Below are positions 14,481 to 20,107 of a stretch of 20,107 nucleotides of DNA, piece by piece. The number at the start of each line of letters is the position of its first letter. The first letter of the stretch is position 1. The position numbers and the translations under genes are program-made. This stretch comes from JAAYZB01 sp035379945 (GTDB taxonomy: Bacteria > Bacillota_I > Bacilli_A > Izemoplasmatales > Hujiaoplasmataceae), in assembly GCA_035379945.1 (NCBI GenBank), contig DAOSWG010000018.1, forward strand, positions 1 to 20,107. Direction: 5' to 3'. The notes under the pieces are model-generated. The model was not told the origin of the DNA and ran no database searches. It saw only the letters and a program-made list of their open reading frames with translations.

Positions 14481-14909
14481 TTACCTCTTGTATTTCGATT
14501 TTTCCAGTATCTGTTTCTGGAGGGTGAACATTTCCGTCTCGGATTCCTTGTCCAAGTGGTCGTATCCTAGGCAGTGAAGAAATCCATGTAAAGCGAGAAA
14601 AGCAAGTTCGCGGTCGAATGAATGTCCGTATTCTTCGGCCTGCGATTTGGTTTTTTCGAGCGATATGAATATGTCTCCGAGTTCTCTTTTTGTTTCGTCG
14701 TCGGGAAAACTCAGAACATCGGTCGGCCGGTCAACGTTACGGTATATCCGGTTTAGTTCGTGGATTTTCTCGTTTGTGACCATTATCACGCTGATGATTT
14801 TATATCCGCATAGCCTGGTTTCCCTGGCTGCTTTTTTCAGAATGCTACGGATTATTTCATGACATTCTTCCGGGCTGGAAGCTTCATCCACATAATTAAT
14901 CCTTAGCAT
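14481..14909 (-). CDS. ybeY: Endoribonuclease YbeY
   Basis: Zinc-dependent RNase for rRNA maturation (16S 3' end) and ribosome quality control; 142 residues. The signature HGFLHCLGYDH (H108, H112, H118) is complete, and RPTDVLSFP and LGDIFIS are present. The start ATG at 14909 lies inside the phoH 3' end (14-nt overlap) behind AAGAGGTT. The frame stays open to 14939, but that stretch is phoH coding sequence in another frame. phoH-ybeY-cdd-era is conserved in Bacillota, where an HD-family membrane phosphodiesterase gene (yqfF) often lies between phoH and ybeY; it is absent here. Confidence 0.97.
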   Translation of the reverse strand: MLRINYVDEASSPEECHEIIRSILKKAARETRLCGYKIISVIMVTNEKIHELNRIYRNVDRPTDVLSFPDDETKRELGDIFISLEKTKSQAEEYGHSFDRELAFLALHGFLHCLGYDHLDKESETEMFTLQKQILEKSKYKR

Positions 14910-15864
14910 CTTCGAACCTCTTAATGATCGTTTGGACAAGCGGATGTCTCACGACATCGGTGTTGTCGAATGTAACGATCGCTATGTCGTTGATCTCTTT
15001 TAGGATCTCGGAAGCCCTGATCAGGCCCGACGGAACTCTTGCGGGCAAATCGCTTTGAGTGACATCGCCGGTGACGATCATTTTGGATTGGAATCCCAGC
15101 CTCGTCAGGAACAGTTTCATCTGCCCGACAGTAGTGTTCTGGGCTTCGTCCAGAATGACATATACGTTTTCCAGAGTGCGTCCCCGCATATAAGCAAGCG
15201 GAGCGATCTCGATCAAACCTTTTTCGATGTATTCTTCGGTGAGTCTCAGACCGAGCACCTCGTACATGGCGTCATACAATGGTCTGAGATAAGGATCGAT
15301 CTTTTCCTTGAGATCACCGGGAAGAAAGCCCAGGTTCTCGCCAGCTTCGACAGCCGGACGGGTTAGGACGATTTTCTTGATCTTGCCTTCTTTAAGCTTT
15401 CTTAGCCCGTAGAGAACGGCAAGATAGGTTTTACCGGTACCGGCCGGTCCGATACCGAAAACGACGGTGTTTTTCTCAATAGCGTCAAGATAGGTTTTCT
15501 GACTAAGCGTTTTGGCGTAAACCGGTTTTCCCGAAAATGTTTTCACCACTTCCTGGCGACCCAGAAAAAGGGAAAGCAACTCTTCCTTCCCGGCGATATT
15601 GTACATGTGATGGATATAGATGATATCGCGCTCGTTGAACACGATGTTGCGTTTTACAAGTTGTAACAAAATATCGAAGATTCCCCTGATTTCAGAAATC
15701 TTCTCTTCGTCATCCGTATCGAGTAAAATACCCTCGTGGTTGACGTAGATATTGAATCCGTATAAACCGGATAAAATCCGGACGTATTTTTCGTTGACGC
15801 CGAACAGGGCGACCATTTCGGAAACGTTCGTCACGGGTATGTCCAGCTTGGTCAGATCTACCAT
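14896..15864 (-). CDS. phoH: PhoH-like ATPase (PhoL/YbeZ type)
   Basis: P-loop ATPase of the PhoH family, functionally linked to YbeY and rRNA/RNA metabolism; 322 residues. A KH-like N-terminal domain (about 1-110) precedes the ATPase domain with Walker A GPAGTGKT (139-146), LTRPAVEAGENLGFLPGDL (167-185) and Walker B VILDEAQN (236-243), then TGDVTQSDLP. It is the first gene of phoH-ybeY-cdd-era-recO, with an extended -10 promoter 27 nt upstream of the ATG. The spacing between GGGAG and the ATG is long (13 nt), and an overlapping five-codon frame sits between them (see findings); no other in-frame ATG/GTG/TTG is available. Confidence 0.96.
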   Translation of the reverse strand: MVDLTKLDIPVTNVSEMVALFGVNEKYVRILSGLYGFNIYVNHEGILLDTDDEEKISEIRGIFDILLQLVKRNIVFNERDIIYIHHMYNIAGKEELLSLFLGRQEVVKTFSGKPVYAKTLSQKTYLDAIEKNTVVFGIGPAGTGKTYLAVLYGLRKLKEGKIKKIVLTRPAVEAGENLGFLPGDLKEKIDPYLRPLYDAMYEVLGLRLTEEYIEKGLIEIAPLAYMRGRTLENVYVILDEAQNTTVGQMKLFLTRLGFQSKMIVTGDVTQSDLPARVPSGLIRASEILKEINDIAIVTFDNTDVVRHPLVQTIIKRFEDAKD

Positions 15865-15890
15865 CGGAATCGCATCACTCCCTTTATATA

Positions 15891-15899
15891 ATTATACCA
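15891..15899 (-). promoter_or_regulatory. Extended -10 promoter of the phoH operon
   Basis: Minus strand TGGTATAAT (15899-15891) is an extended -10 (TGnTATAAT). No good -35 is seen 17 nt upstream, where the rpsU terminator T-run lies. Transcript start is expected near 15884. Confidence 0.65.
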
Positions 15900-15909
15900 C
15901 ACAACGGGG

Positions 15910-15939
15910 AAAAAAAGCACTTCAACAATGTGAAGTGCT
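15910..15939 (-). terminator. Terminator of rpsU
   Basis: Minus strand AGCACTTC (15939-15932), 8-nt loop, GAAGTGCT (15923-15916) and seven T. Confidence 0.9.
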
Positions 15940-15945
15940 CTCGAG

Positions 15946-16122
15946 TCATACGCGGTGTCCGCCTTTATGCTGGCGCTGTTTGAGTTTCTTGGAAACGCTC
16001 GGTTTCAAATAATATTCCCTTTTACGGGCTTCAGCCAAGGTTCCGGCGCGTGAAACGTCTCGTTTAAAACGACGCAATGCGTCTTCGATGCTTTCGTTAT
16101 CTCTTACGACGGTTTTTGCCAT
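15946..16122 (-). CDS. rpsU: Small ribosomal subunit protein bS21
   Basis: A 58-residue, strongly basic ribosomal protein of the 30S platform near the 3' end of 16S rRNA. It begins MAKTVVRDNESIEDALRRFK, followed by the family text RDVSRAGTLAEARKREYYLKPS and a Lys/Arg/His-rich tail ending HKGGHRV. GGGGTG lies 7 nt upstream of the ATG. It is monocistronic, with its own promoter and strong terminator, next to the phoH cluster; in many Bacillota rpsU is followed by yqeY and then the phoH region. Confidence 0.97.
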   Translation of the reverse strand: MAKTVVRDNESIEDALRRFKRDVSRAGTLAEARKREYYLKPSVSKKLKQRQHKGGHRV

Positions 16123-16155
16123 GTGCTTTCACCCCTTTTCTTCTTGCCAAAAAAT

Positions 16156-16184
16156 ATTATACAGGAATATTTATAAAAAGTAAA
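16156..16184 (-). promoter_or_regulatory. Promoter of rpsU
   Basis: Reading leftward: TTTACT (16184-16179), 17-nt spacer, TATAAT (16161-16156). Confidence 0.75.
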
Positions 16185-16225
16185 CGATTTTTTTCGGGAA
16201 ATTGATTTCATTTCTTGGCCAGATA

Positions 16226-16234
16226 TGGTATTAT
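16226..16234 (+). promoter_or_regulatory. Extended -10 promoter of the membrane protein gene
   Basis: TGGTATTAT (TGnTATTAT) at 16226-16234 lies 30 nt before the ATG. The -35 region is weak (TTTCAT at 17 nt). It is divergent from rpsU. Confidence 0.45.
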
Positions 16235-16264
16235 TTCAGGTGTATGGAATCGAGGTGTTCGTAT

Positions 16265-16966
16265 ATGGATTTGCCAATGTTTTATTTTATGAATTTGGGG
16301 TTGGTCCAAATCATCATCATCGCTGTGGCAGCGATCGCATTCATCATCCTTTTGGCGGTTTTCATCAATAAAGGACGCTATGCAGCCCGCTACAAGAATT
16401 TCTACAAAAAGTTGGACCGCACCATCAACAAAAACAAGCGCTACAACGGCAACATCCTTAACGAAACCATTGTTTCCGGAAACCTGATGAGAGACGAGAC
16501 CAACACGTACAAATGCCTGAACGGAAAAGGCAAGCGGATGGTCAGAAAGTACCTTGAGTACTATGTCAAGAATCTGCCGGAACTGGTATTGTTGAGAAGT
16601 TTTATATCGGCCGACAAGAAAAAAGCATCTTTTGTTCTTTTGTATCTGAATGAGATGAACAAAGTCATTTTCCGCTGGGATCGTTCCAAAAAGATTCGCA
16701 ATCTGGTCAAAGGCATCAACAAGTACCAGATGCTTCTGCCGACGATCGGATTTTTGTTCGAAGTCCCGATGCAGATCAACGAAGGCGTGCCATACCGGAT
16801 GACAAATCATGACAACGGCACCGTGATCAGTTACGATGTCGTCAAAGATGCCAAACATATCAAGAGAAAACAAAAGGAAAAACCGCTTTCGAAGAAACAG
16901 ATCAAGGCTCAGGCCAAGATCGAAGCTTTGAAAGAAAAACGGCTCGCCAAACAGAAAAAACGTTGA
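16265..16966 (+). CDS. Unrecognised single-pass membrane protein with a highly basic C-terminal tail
   Basis: I do not recognise this 233-residue protein. The start at ATG 16265 is chosen because GAGGTG lies 7 nt upstream; the open frame before it covers the promoter. There is one strong transmembrane segment (about residues 11-34, LGLVQIIIIAVAAIAFIILLAVF), then KGRYAARYKNFYKKLDR, so the bulk is probably cytoplasmic (positive-inside rule). The middle (about 60-185) looks like a folded domain with alternating strands and basic helices (VSGNLMRDETNTYKCL, YVKNLPELVLLRSF, KASFVLLYLNEMNKVIF). The last ~40 residues are a Lys/Arg/Gln-rich helix with no acidic balance (KKQIKAQAKIEALKEKRLAK). RNA or membrane-surface contact by this tail is only a guess. 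Monocistronic, with a strong terminator behind it. Confidence 0.85.
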   Translation: MDLPMFYFMNLGLVQIIIIAVAAIAFIILLAVFINKGRYAARYKNFYKKLDRTINKNKRYNGNILNETIVSGNLMRDETNTYKCLNGKGKRMVRKYLEYYVKNLPELVLLRSFISADKKKASFVLLYLNEMNKVIFRWDRSKKIRNLVKGINKYQMLLPTIGFLFEVPMQINEGVPYRMTNHDNGTVISYDVVKDAKHIKRKQKEKPLSKKQIKAQAKIEALKEKRLAKQKKR

Positions 16967-16978
16967 ATTTGTTTCTTT

Positions 16979-17011
16979 AAAAGATCCTCGGAAAACCGGG
17001 GATCTTTTTTA
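16979..17011. terminator. Terminator after the membrane protein gene, partly bidirectional
   Basis: AAAAGATCCTCGG, loop AAAA, CCGGGGATCTTTTTT gives a stem of at least 12 bp with one T-G pair. It has T6 on the plus strand and a weaker T4 on the minus strand for mtaB, whose stop codon touches it. Confidence 0.88.
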
Positions 17012-18304
17012 TTTATTCACAAGCGAGCCGACGCTTAGAGGGTATGCTTCCCTATCCAGGATGACATCCACCTTCCGGCCGATTAAATCGTCCGAACCTT
17101 TGAAAGCCACGTGGATGTAGCCGGCGGAATGTCCCGTCAAATAATCTCCCTTCCTTCTTTCGACGATGACTTCGAGTTTTTTTCCGATCATTGCTTTTAT
17201 CGCGTCTTTTGCCATTTTCTCGCCTAAAGCTATCAGACGACCGACTCTTTCTTTTTTTATGTTTCCGGGAATTTCGTCGGTCATTTTCGCCGCTACGGTT
17301 CCCGGCCGTTTGGAATATGGGAATACATGCAATTCGTTAAATCCGATCATTTCCGCAAATGTCAGCGTATCTACAAAGTCGGCTTCCGTTTCTTTAGGGA
17401 AGCCGACGATGATGTCGGTAGTCACTGACAGATCTGGCAAAGCCTTACGGATTTTATTTATCCTGTCTTTGTAATAAGCGGTGTCATATTTGCGGTTCAT
17501 CAATTTCAGGATTTTGTCGGATCCGGACTGGAGAGGAATGTGAAGGTGATGCACAAAACGCTTTGAACCGGAAAGAATTTCGATCACTTCATCAGTCAGT
17601 TCATGGATTTCGATCGACGATATGCGAATCCTTGGAAGGTTATTATCACCAGCCAGTTTCCAAAGAAGCGTCGCGAAGGTCACATCTTCAATATCCTTCC
17701 CGTATCCGCCGGTATGAATTCCCGTCAGAATGATTTCCTGATGGCTTTTTGCTAGTATTTCGGCTTCTTCCATGACTTCGTCAAGCGGTTTGGAACGAAC
17801 CGGTCCGCGAGCGTAAGGAATGATGCAATAGGAACAGTAATTATCGCATCCGTCCTCGATTTTCAAAAATGCCCTTTGATGATCAGAATATCCGGAAACC
17901 GCCAGATTCCCGAATTTACGACGATTTTCAACACGGTTTATACCATTGATTTTTTTGCCTTTTTCATGGTATTCATCCAGATATCCAAGCAGCTTCTCCC
18001 GATCATTCGTTCCGACAATCGCCCGCACGTTTTTTTCCGCAAGAACTTTTTCAGCTTCTAATTGGGACAAACATCCCATGACTAGGATGTCGGCATCCGG
18101 ATTGTGTTTCAAAACCCGGTGAATCATCTGTCTGCTTTTGCCGGCAGCGGTGTTTGTCACAAGGCAGGTGTTGACAATATAGACATCGGCCGCTTTTGTG
18201 TCACTAACCCTTTGATAGCCTTTTTGTCTGAAAATCTCCCACAAGGCTTCGGTTTCGTAGGAATTGACTTTGCATCCCAAAGTGGTGAAGGCAACTTTTT
18301 TCAT
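17009..18304 (-). CDS. mtaB: tRNA t6A37 methylthiotransferase MtaB
   Basis: Radical-SAM enzyme that converts t6A to ms2t6A at position 37 of ANN-decoding tRNAs. 431 residues in the family order: the UPF0004 domain with C11, C47 and C78 (LGCKVNSYE, NTCLVTN, MGCLSQ), the radical-SAM core with DGCDNYCSYCIIPYARG (C153, C157, C160), and a C-terminal TRAM domain (about 370-431). LGCKVNSYE and RGPVRSKP favour MtaB over MiaB. The ATG at 18304 is 8 nt from GGAGG; an upstream in-frame ATG at 18322 lies inside rsmE and lacks a site. One base separates it from the rsmE stop, so the genes form an operon. Confidence 0.95.
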   Translation of the reverse strand: MKKVAFTTLGCKVNSYETEALWEIFRQKGYQRVSDTKAADVYIVNTCLVTNTAAGKSRQMIHRVLKHNPDADILVMGCLSQLEAEKVLAEKNVRAIVGTNDREKLLGYLDEYHEKGKKINGINRVENRRKFGNLAVSGYSDHQRAFLKIEDGCDNYCSYCIIPYARGPVRSKPLDEVMEEAEILAKSHQEIILTGIHTGGYGKDIEDVTFATLLWKLAGDNNLPRIRISSIEIHELTDEVIEILSGSKRFVHHLHIPLQSGSDKILKLMNRKYDTAYYKDRINKIRKALPDLSVTTDIIVGFPKETEADFVDTLTFAEMIGFNELHVFPYSKRPGTVAAKMTDEIPGNIKKERVGRLIALGEKMAKDAIKAMIGKKLEVIVERRKGDYLTGHSAGYIHVAFKGSDDLIGRKVDVILDREAYPLSVGSLVNK

Positions 18305-18305
18305 A

Positions 18306-19034
18306 TCATCTGCCTCCTTCATACAAGAAGGCGGAAAGAACCATGATCGATGCGGTTTCGCTCCGCAGGATTCTATTTCCCAAAGTTACGAAAAAAGCTT
18401 TTTGAAGGCTAAGAAACTCCGCTTCTTCCTTCGATATGCCACCCTCCGGGCCGACAATGACGAGGATTTTTTCTTCGGGACGGATTTGTCCGATGATTTC
18501 TTTCAATGATCCGTCCGTGTCGTTTTTTTCATAACAGACGATCACCCGGTCATATGCCGGATAATCGATATCTGTGAGAATTGTAAAAGGAAGCAGTTCC
18601 GGGATATCTTTTCGCTTTGACTGTTCGGAAGCTTCTTTCAGAATCAGTTGAAACCGTTCATGCTTTCTTGATTCTTTCGTTTCGTCGATTTTGACTACCG
18701 AGCGCGAAAAAACCGTCGGGATTACAGCGCTGACGCCGAGTTCCGCCGCTTTTTCCAGAAACAGTTCGAACCGGTCCTTTTTGATCAAGGCCTGGGCGAT
18801 CGTGACATTGTAGTAAGGTTCAATTATATTCAACTCTTCCGTAAGCGTCACTTCGCAGATATCCCTGGTGATCAATCCGATCACGCCCAGATAACTTTTT
18901 CCTCCCGAAATTCCGATTATAACCTGTTGCCCGGTATGGTAACGCAAAACGTCCCGGATATGATGAAGATCGGATCCGGAAAGATAACAGGTATGGTCGT
19001 GGACTTTATCGGGAAGAACGAAATACTTTTGCAT
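18306..19034 (-). CDS. rsmE: 16S rRNA (uracil(1498)-N3)-methyltransferase RsmE
   Basis: SPOUT-class methyltransferase that methylates U1498 of 16S rRNA; about 242 residues, usual length. An N-terminal PUA-like domain (YFVLPDKVHDHTCYLSGSDLHHIRDVLR) is followed by the SPOUT domain with QALIKKDRFELFLEKAAELGV, VIVGPEGGISKEEAEF and the knot/SAM loop LGNRILRSETAS. The start is taken at ATG 19034; an in-frame GTG at 19043 lies in the probable GGTGA ribosome site. Upstream, only a weak promoter candidate is seen (TTGTTA, 17 nt, TGTTAT). It is the first gene of rsmE-mtaB; in many Bacillota prmA precedes rsmE, but not here. Confidence 0.94.
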   Translation of the reverse strand: MQKYFVLPDKVHDHTCYLSGSDLHHIRDVLRYHTGQQVIIGISGGKSYLGVIGLITRDICEVTLTEELNIIEPYYNVTIAQALIKKDRFELFLEKAAELGVSAVIPTVFSRSVVKIDETKESRKHERFQLILKEASEQSKRKDIPELLPFTILTDIDYPAYDRVIVCYEKNDTDGSLKEIIGQIRPEEKILVIVGPEGGISKEEAEFLSLQKAFFVTLGNRILRSETASIMVLSAFLYEGGR

Positions 19035-19080
19035 ATTTTTCACCGCTTCAATGATAACATAAAATCATTTTTTTGATAAC

Positions 19081-19104
19081 AAAAAGCCGCACCAGACTGC
19101 GACT
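19081..19104 (-). terminator. Terminator after the lipase-like gene
   Basis: Minus strand AGTCGCA (19104-19098), 6-nt loop, TGCGGCT (19091-19085, one G-T pair) and T5. Confidence 0.75.
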
Positions 19105-19113
19105 TCTGTCATT

Positions 19114-19926
19114 TCAGAATCCCATATTGCATAGATCTTCATATATTTTCAGATAAATTTCGGTGATGTCGGAAATACCGTCACCGGTCTTTTTGGTAAA
19201 CCGGCGTCTTCTCAAATCGACTTCGTCACAATGGGAGATTCCTCTTCTTCCGTTGCTTTTATAGATGCCTCGGAAATTCCCCCACTTGACCGCACGAGGC
19301 GACAACAAGCCGTCGCTTTCTCCTTCATAGTGGCGGACAAGCAACCAAGATAACCAGAAAAAACCGTCCGAAAATATGTTTTTCATGACAAAGGCGTAAC
19401 TTTGATAGTAAACCTTGTCGGAGTCCGGATTATCCAGGTTGAACTGGTTGGCCACTTTTGTGGTCAAAGAACAGACGGAACTGTACGTTTTCGGGTTTTT
19501 GTCGCCGAGGATACGAAAGAAAATATCGGTGAGAAAACAACCGAACTTGACAAGAAATTTCGGGAATTTCAATAGATGGTCGACGGTCACAGACCCATTG
19601 TGGGGCGTCGATATTGTCGTCAGGGACGCGACCTCGTCCGCATGTTTCAACGTCGATATGAGATAACGGGCTTCGATCCCGCCTTTCGAATGGGCGATGA
19701 TGTTGACTTTAGCGGCACCCGTTTCCCTTAAAATTTCTTTAAGTCTCATTTCAATTTGAAGGGCGTTGGTCTCGACCGAACCGTTGGCGTCCTGGTTTCC
19801 ATAGAAAACTTTGGCCCCGTATACTCCCAAAACACCGGGAATCCTGCCCCAGTAATTGATTCTACGGAAATCCCGAAATCCCATTCCATGTAACAAAAGT
19901 ATCGGATAAATCGTTCCTTCGGCCAT
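19114..19926 (-). CDS. Alpha/beta-hydrolase, lipase (triacylglycerol lipase-like) family
   Basis: Predicted serine hydrolase of 270 residues. The oxyanion-side motif PILLLHGMGFRD (HG at 13-14), the nucleophile elbow IIAHSKGG (Ser80, in AHSxG instead of GHSxG), then TISTPHNGS after the elbow, YEGESDGLLSP (D205) and GISHCDEVDL (H232) give a plausible Ser-Asp-His triad. SDGLLSP resembles the SDGLVS of bacterial triacylglycerol lipases. No signal peptide is seen, so it appears cytoplasmic; a hydrophobic stretch near 185-197 (FFWLSWLLV) may be a lid. The ATG at 19926 follows AGAAGGA; an in-frame ATG at 19971 has no site and lies about 5 nt after the expected transcript start. The substrate is unknown. 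Confidence 0.8.
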   Translation of the reverse strand: MAEGTIYPILLLHGMGFRDFRRINYWGRIPGVLGVYGAKVFYGNQDANGSVETNALQIEMRLKEILRETGAAKVNIIAHSKGGIEARYLISTLKHADEVASLTTISTPHNGSVTVDHLLKFPKFLVKFGCFLTDIFFRILGDKNPKTYSSVCSLTTKVANQFNLDNPDSDKVYYQSYAFVMKNIFSDGFFWLSWLLVRHYEGESDGLLSPRAVKWGNFRGIYKSNGRRGISHCDEVDLRRRRFTKKTGDGISDITEIYLKIYEDLCNMGF

Positions 19927-19982
19927 ATACGGTATTCCTTCCTCTAAGGTCTTGTTGGTTTGAAACGCCATATCGTTATTTT

Positions 19983-20011
19983 ATCATATCGCGTCATACC
20001 ATGAAAGGCAA
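19983..20011 (-). promoter_or_regulatory. Promoter of the lipase-like gene
   Basis: Reading leftward: TTGCCT (20011-20006), 17-nt spacer, TATGAT (19988-19983). Transcript start is expected near 19976. Confidence 0.6.
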
Positions 20012-20035
20012 AACCGTCTTTTGTTTCTGTTTTAT

Positions 20036-20061
20036 AAAAAAACGGCTCCCGCAAAGGAGCC
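20036..20061 (-). terminator. Terminator of the gene at the right edge
   Basis: Minus strand GGCTCC, loop of 6, GGAGCC, G and then T7 (20061 to 20036). Confidence 0.9.
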
Positions 20062-20071
20062 ATTTCATTTA

Positions 20072-20107
20072 TCACATATCTTTCTGGACGACTTCGTAAG
20101 CTCTGGC
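20072..20107 (-). CDS. C-terminal end of an unidentified gene (truncated by window)
   Basis: The minus-strand frame ARAYEVVQKDM followed by TGA ends 10 nt before a strong terminator, as expected for a gene's 3' end. Eleven residues are too few to identify it. Other frames are open too, but one runs through the terminator. Confidence 0.45.
   Translation of the reverse strand, partial: ARAYEVVQKDM

Noticed and set aside
16208..16873. 221-codon open frame on the minus strand opposite the membrane protein gene
   Set aside because: Its frame mirrors a well-supported plus-strand gene with RBS, promoter and terminator; the product is His/Gln/Asp-rich without family likeness, typical of an antisense shadow.
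1..20107. UGA-as-tryptophan code, CRISPR arrays, tRNA genes, insertion sequences, prophage
   Set aside because: Genes end normally at TGA and encode Trp by TGG. I saw no spaced direct repeats, cloverleaf-like sequences, transposase or phage genes on reading both strands.
20012..20107. Long minus-strand frame from the right edge continuing into the lipase-like gene promoter
   Set aside because: It would read through the strong GGCTCC/GGAGCC terminator; the frame that stops at 20072 just before the hairpin is more sensible.

Overview
The window comes from a low- to mid-GC Bacillota genome of the Bacilli/Mollicutes-related type. Evidence: the block phoH-ybeY-cdd-era-recO-glyS-dnaG-rpoD-trmK-nif3, sigma-A-like promoters, strong GGAGG ribosome binding sites, GTG/TTG starts, a YneF-type small membrane protein, and a single-chain alpha2 glycyl-tRNA synthetase. 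Compared with the Bacillus subtilis order as I remember it, the yqfF and dgkA homologues are absent from the cluster and the Nif3 protein is the short form. UGA is a normal stop, since many genes end in TGA and Trp is TGG, so this is not a UGA-recoding mycoplasma. An Acholeplasma/Izemoplasma/Erysipelotrichia-like relative is my inference only.

Layout. 1-302: 3' end of plsY (+), closed by a bidirectional terminator. 382-3504 (-): a tandem set of three paralogous BspA-type leucine-rich-repeat proteins. Two are complete lipoproteins; the third runs into a 100-N scaffold gap (3505-3604). A sigma-A-like promoter for the set lies just beyond the gap. 3743-4924: yneF (-) and a 2[4Fe-4S] ferredoxin (+) are divergent from a promoter region carrying two dyads, followed by a flavodoxin-like gene sitting directly behind a terminator. 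5037-6396 (-): a degV/fakB-like gene and a fabT-like marR gene form an operon whose promoter is overlapped by FabT-type palindromes. 6422-12428 (-): glyS-dnaG-rpoD-trmK-nif3, driven by a consensus promoter. 12459-15896 (-): phoH-ybeY-cdd-era-recO. 15910-16184 (-): monocistronic rpsU. 16265-16966 (+): an unrecognised membrane protein with a very basic tail. 17009-19034 (-): rsmE-mtaB. 19081-20011 (-): a lipase-fold hydrolase gene. 20072-20107 (-): the last codons of another gene.

How the genes fit together. Most of the window is conserved information-processing machinery: primase, main sigma factor, Gly-tRNA charging, tRNA and rRNA modification, and ribosome assembly. Coupling is tight, with ATGA, GTGA, TGATG, 14-nt and 19-nt overlaps. 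The accessory part is at the left. The most interesting regulatory unit is the degV-fabT operon: a putative fatty-acid-binding protein with a putative acyl-ACP-responsive repressor and matching operators. It connects conceptually to PlsY, which uses acyl-phosphate, at the left edge. The BspA-like lipoprotein cluster and the dyad-flanked ferredoxin/yneF region are the other places worth a second look.
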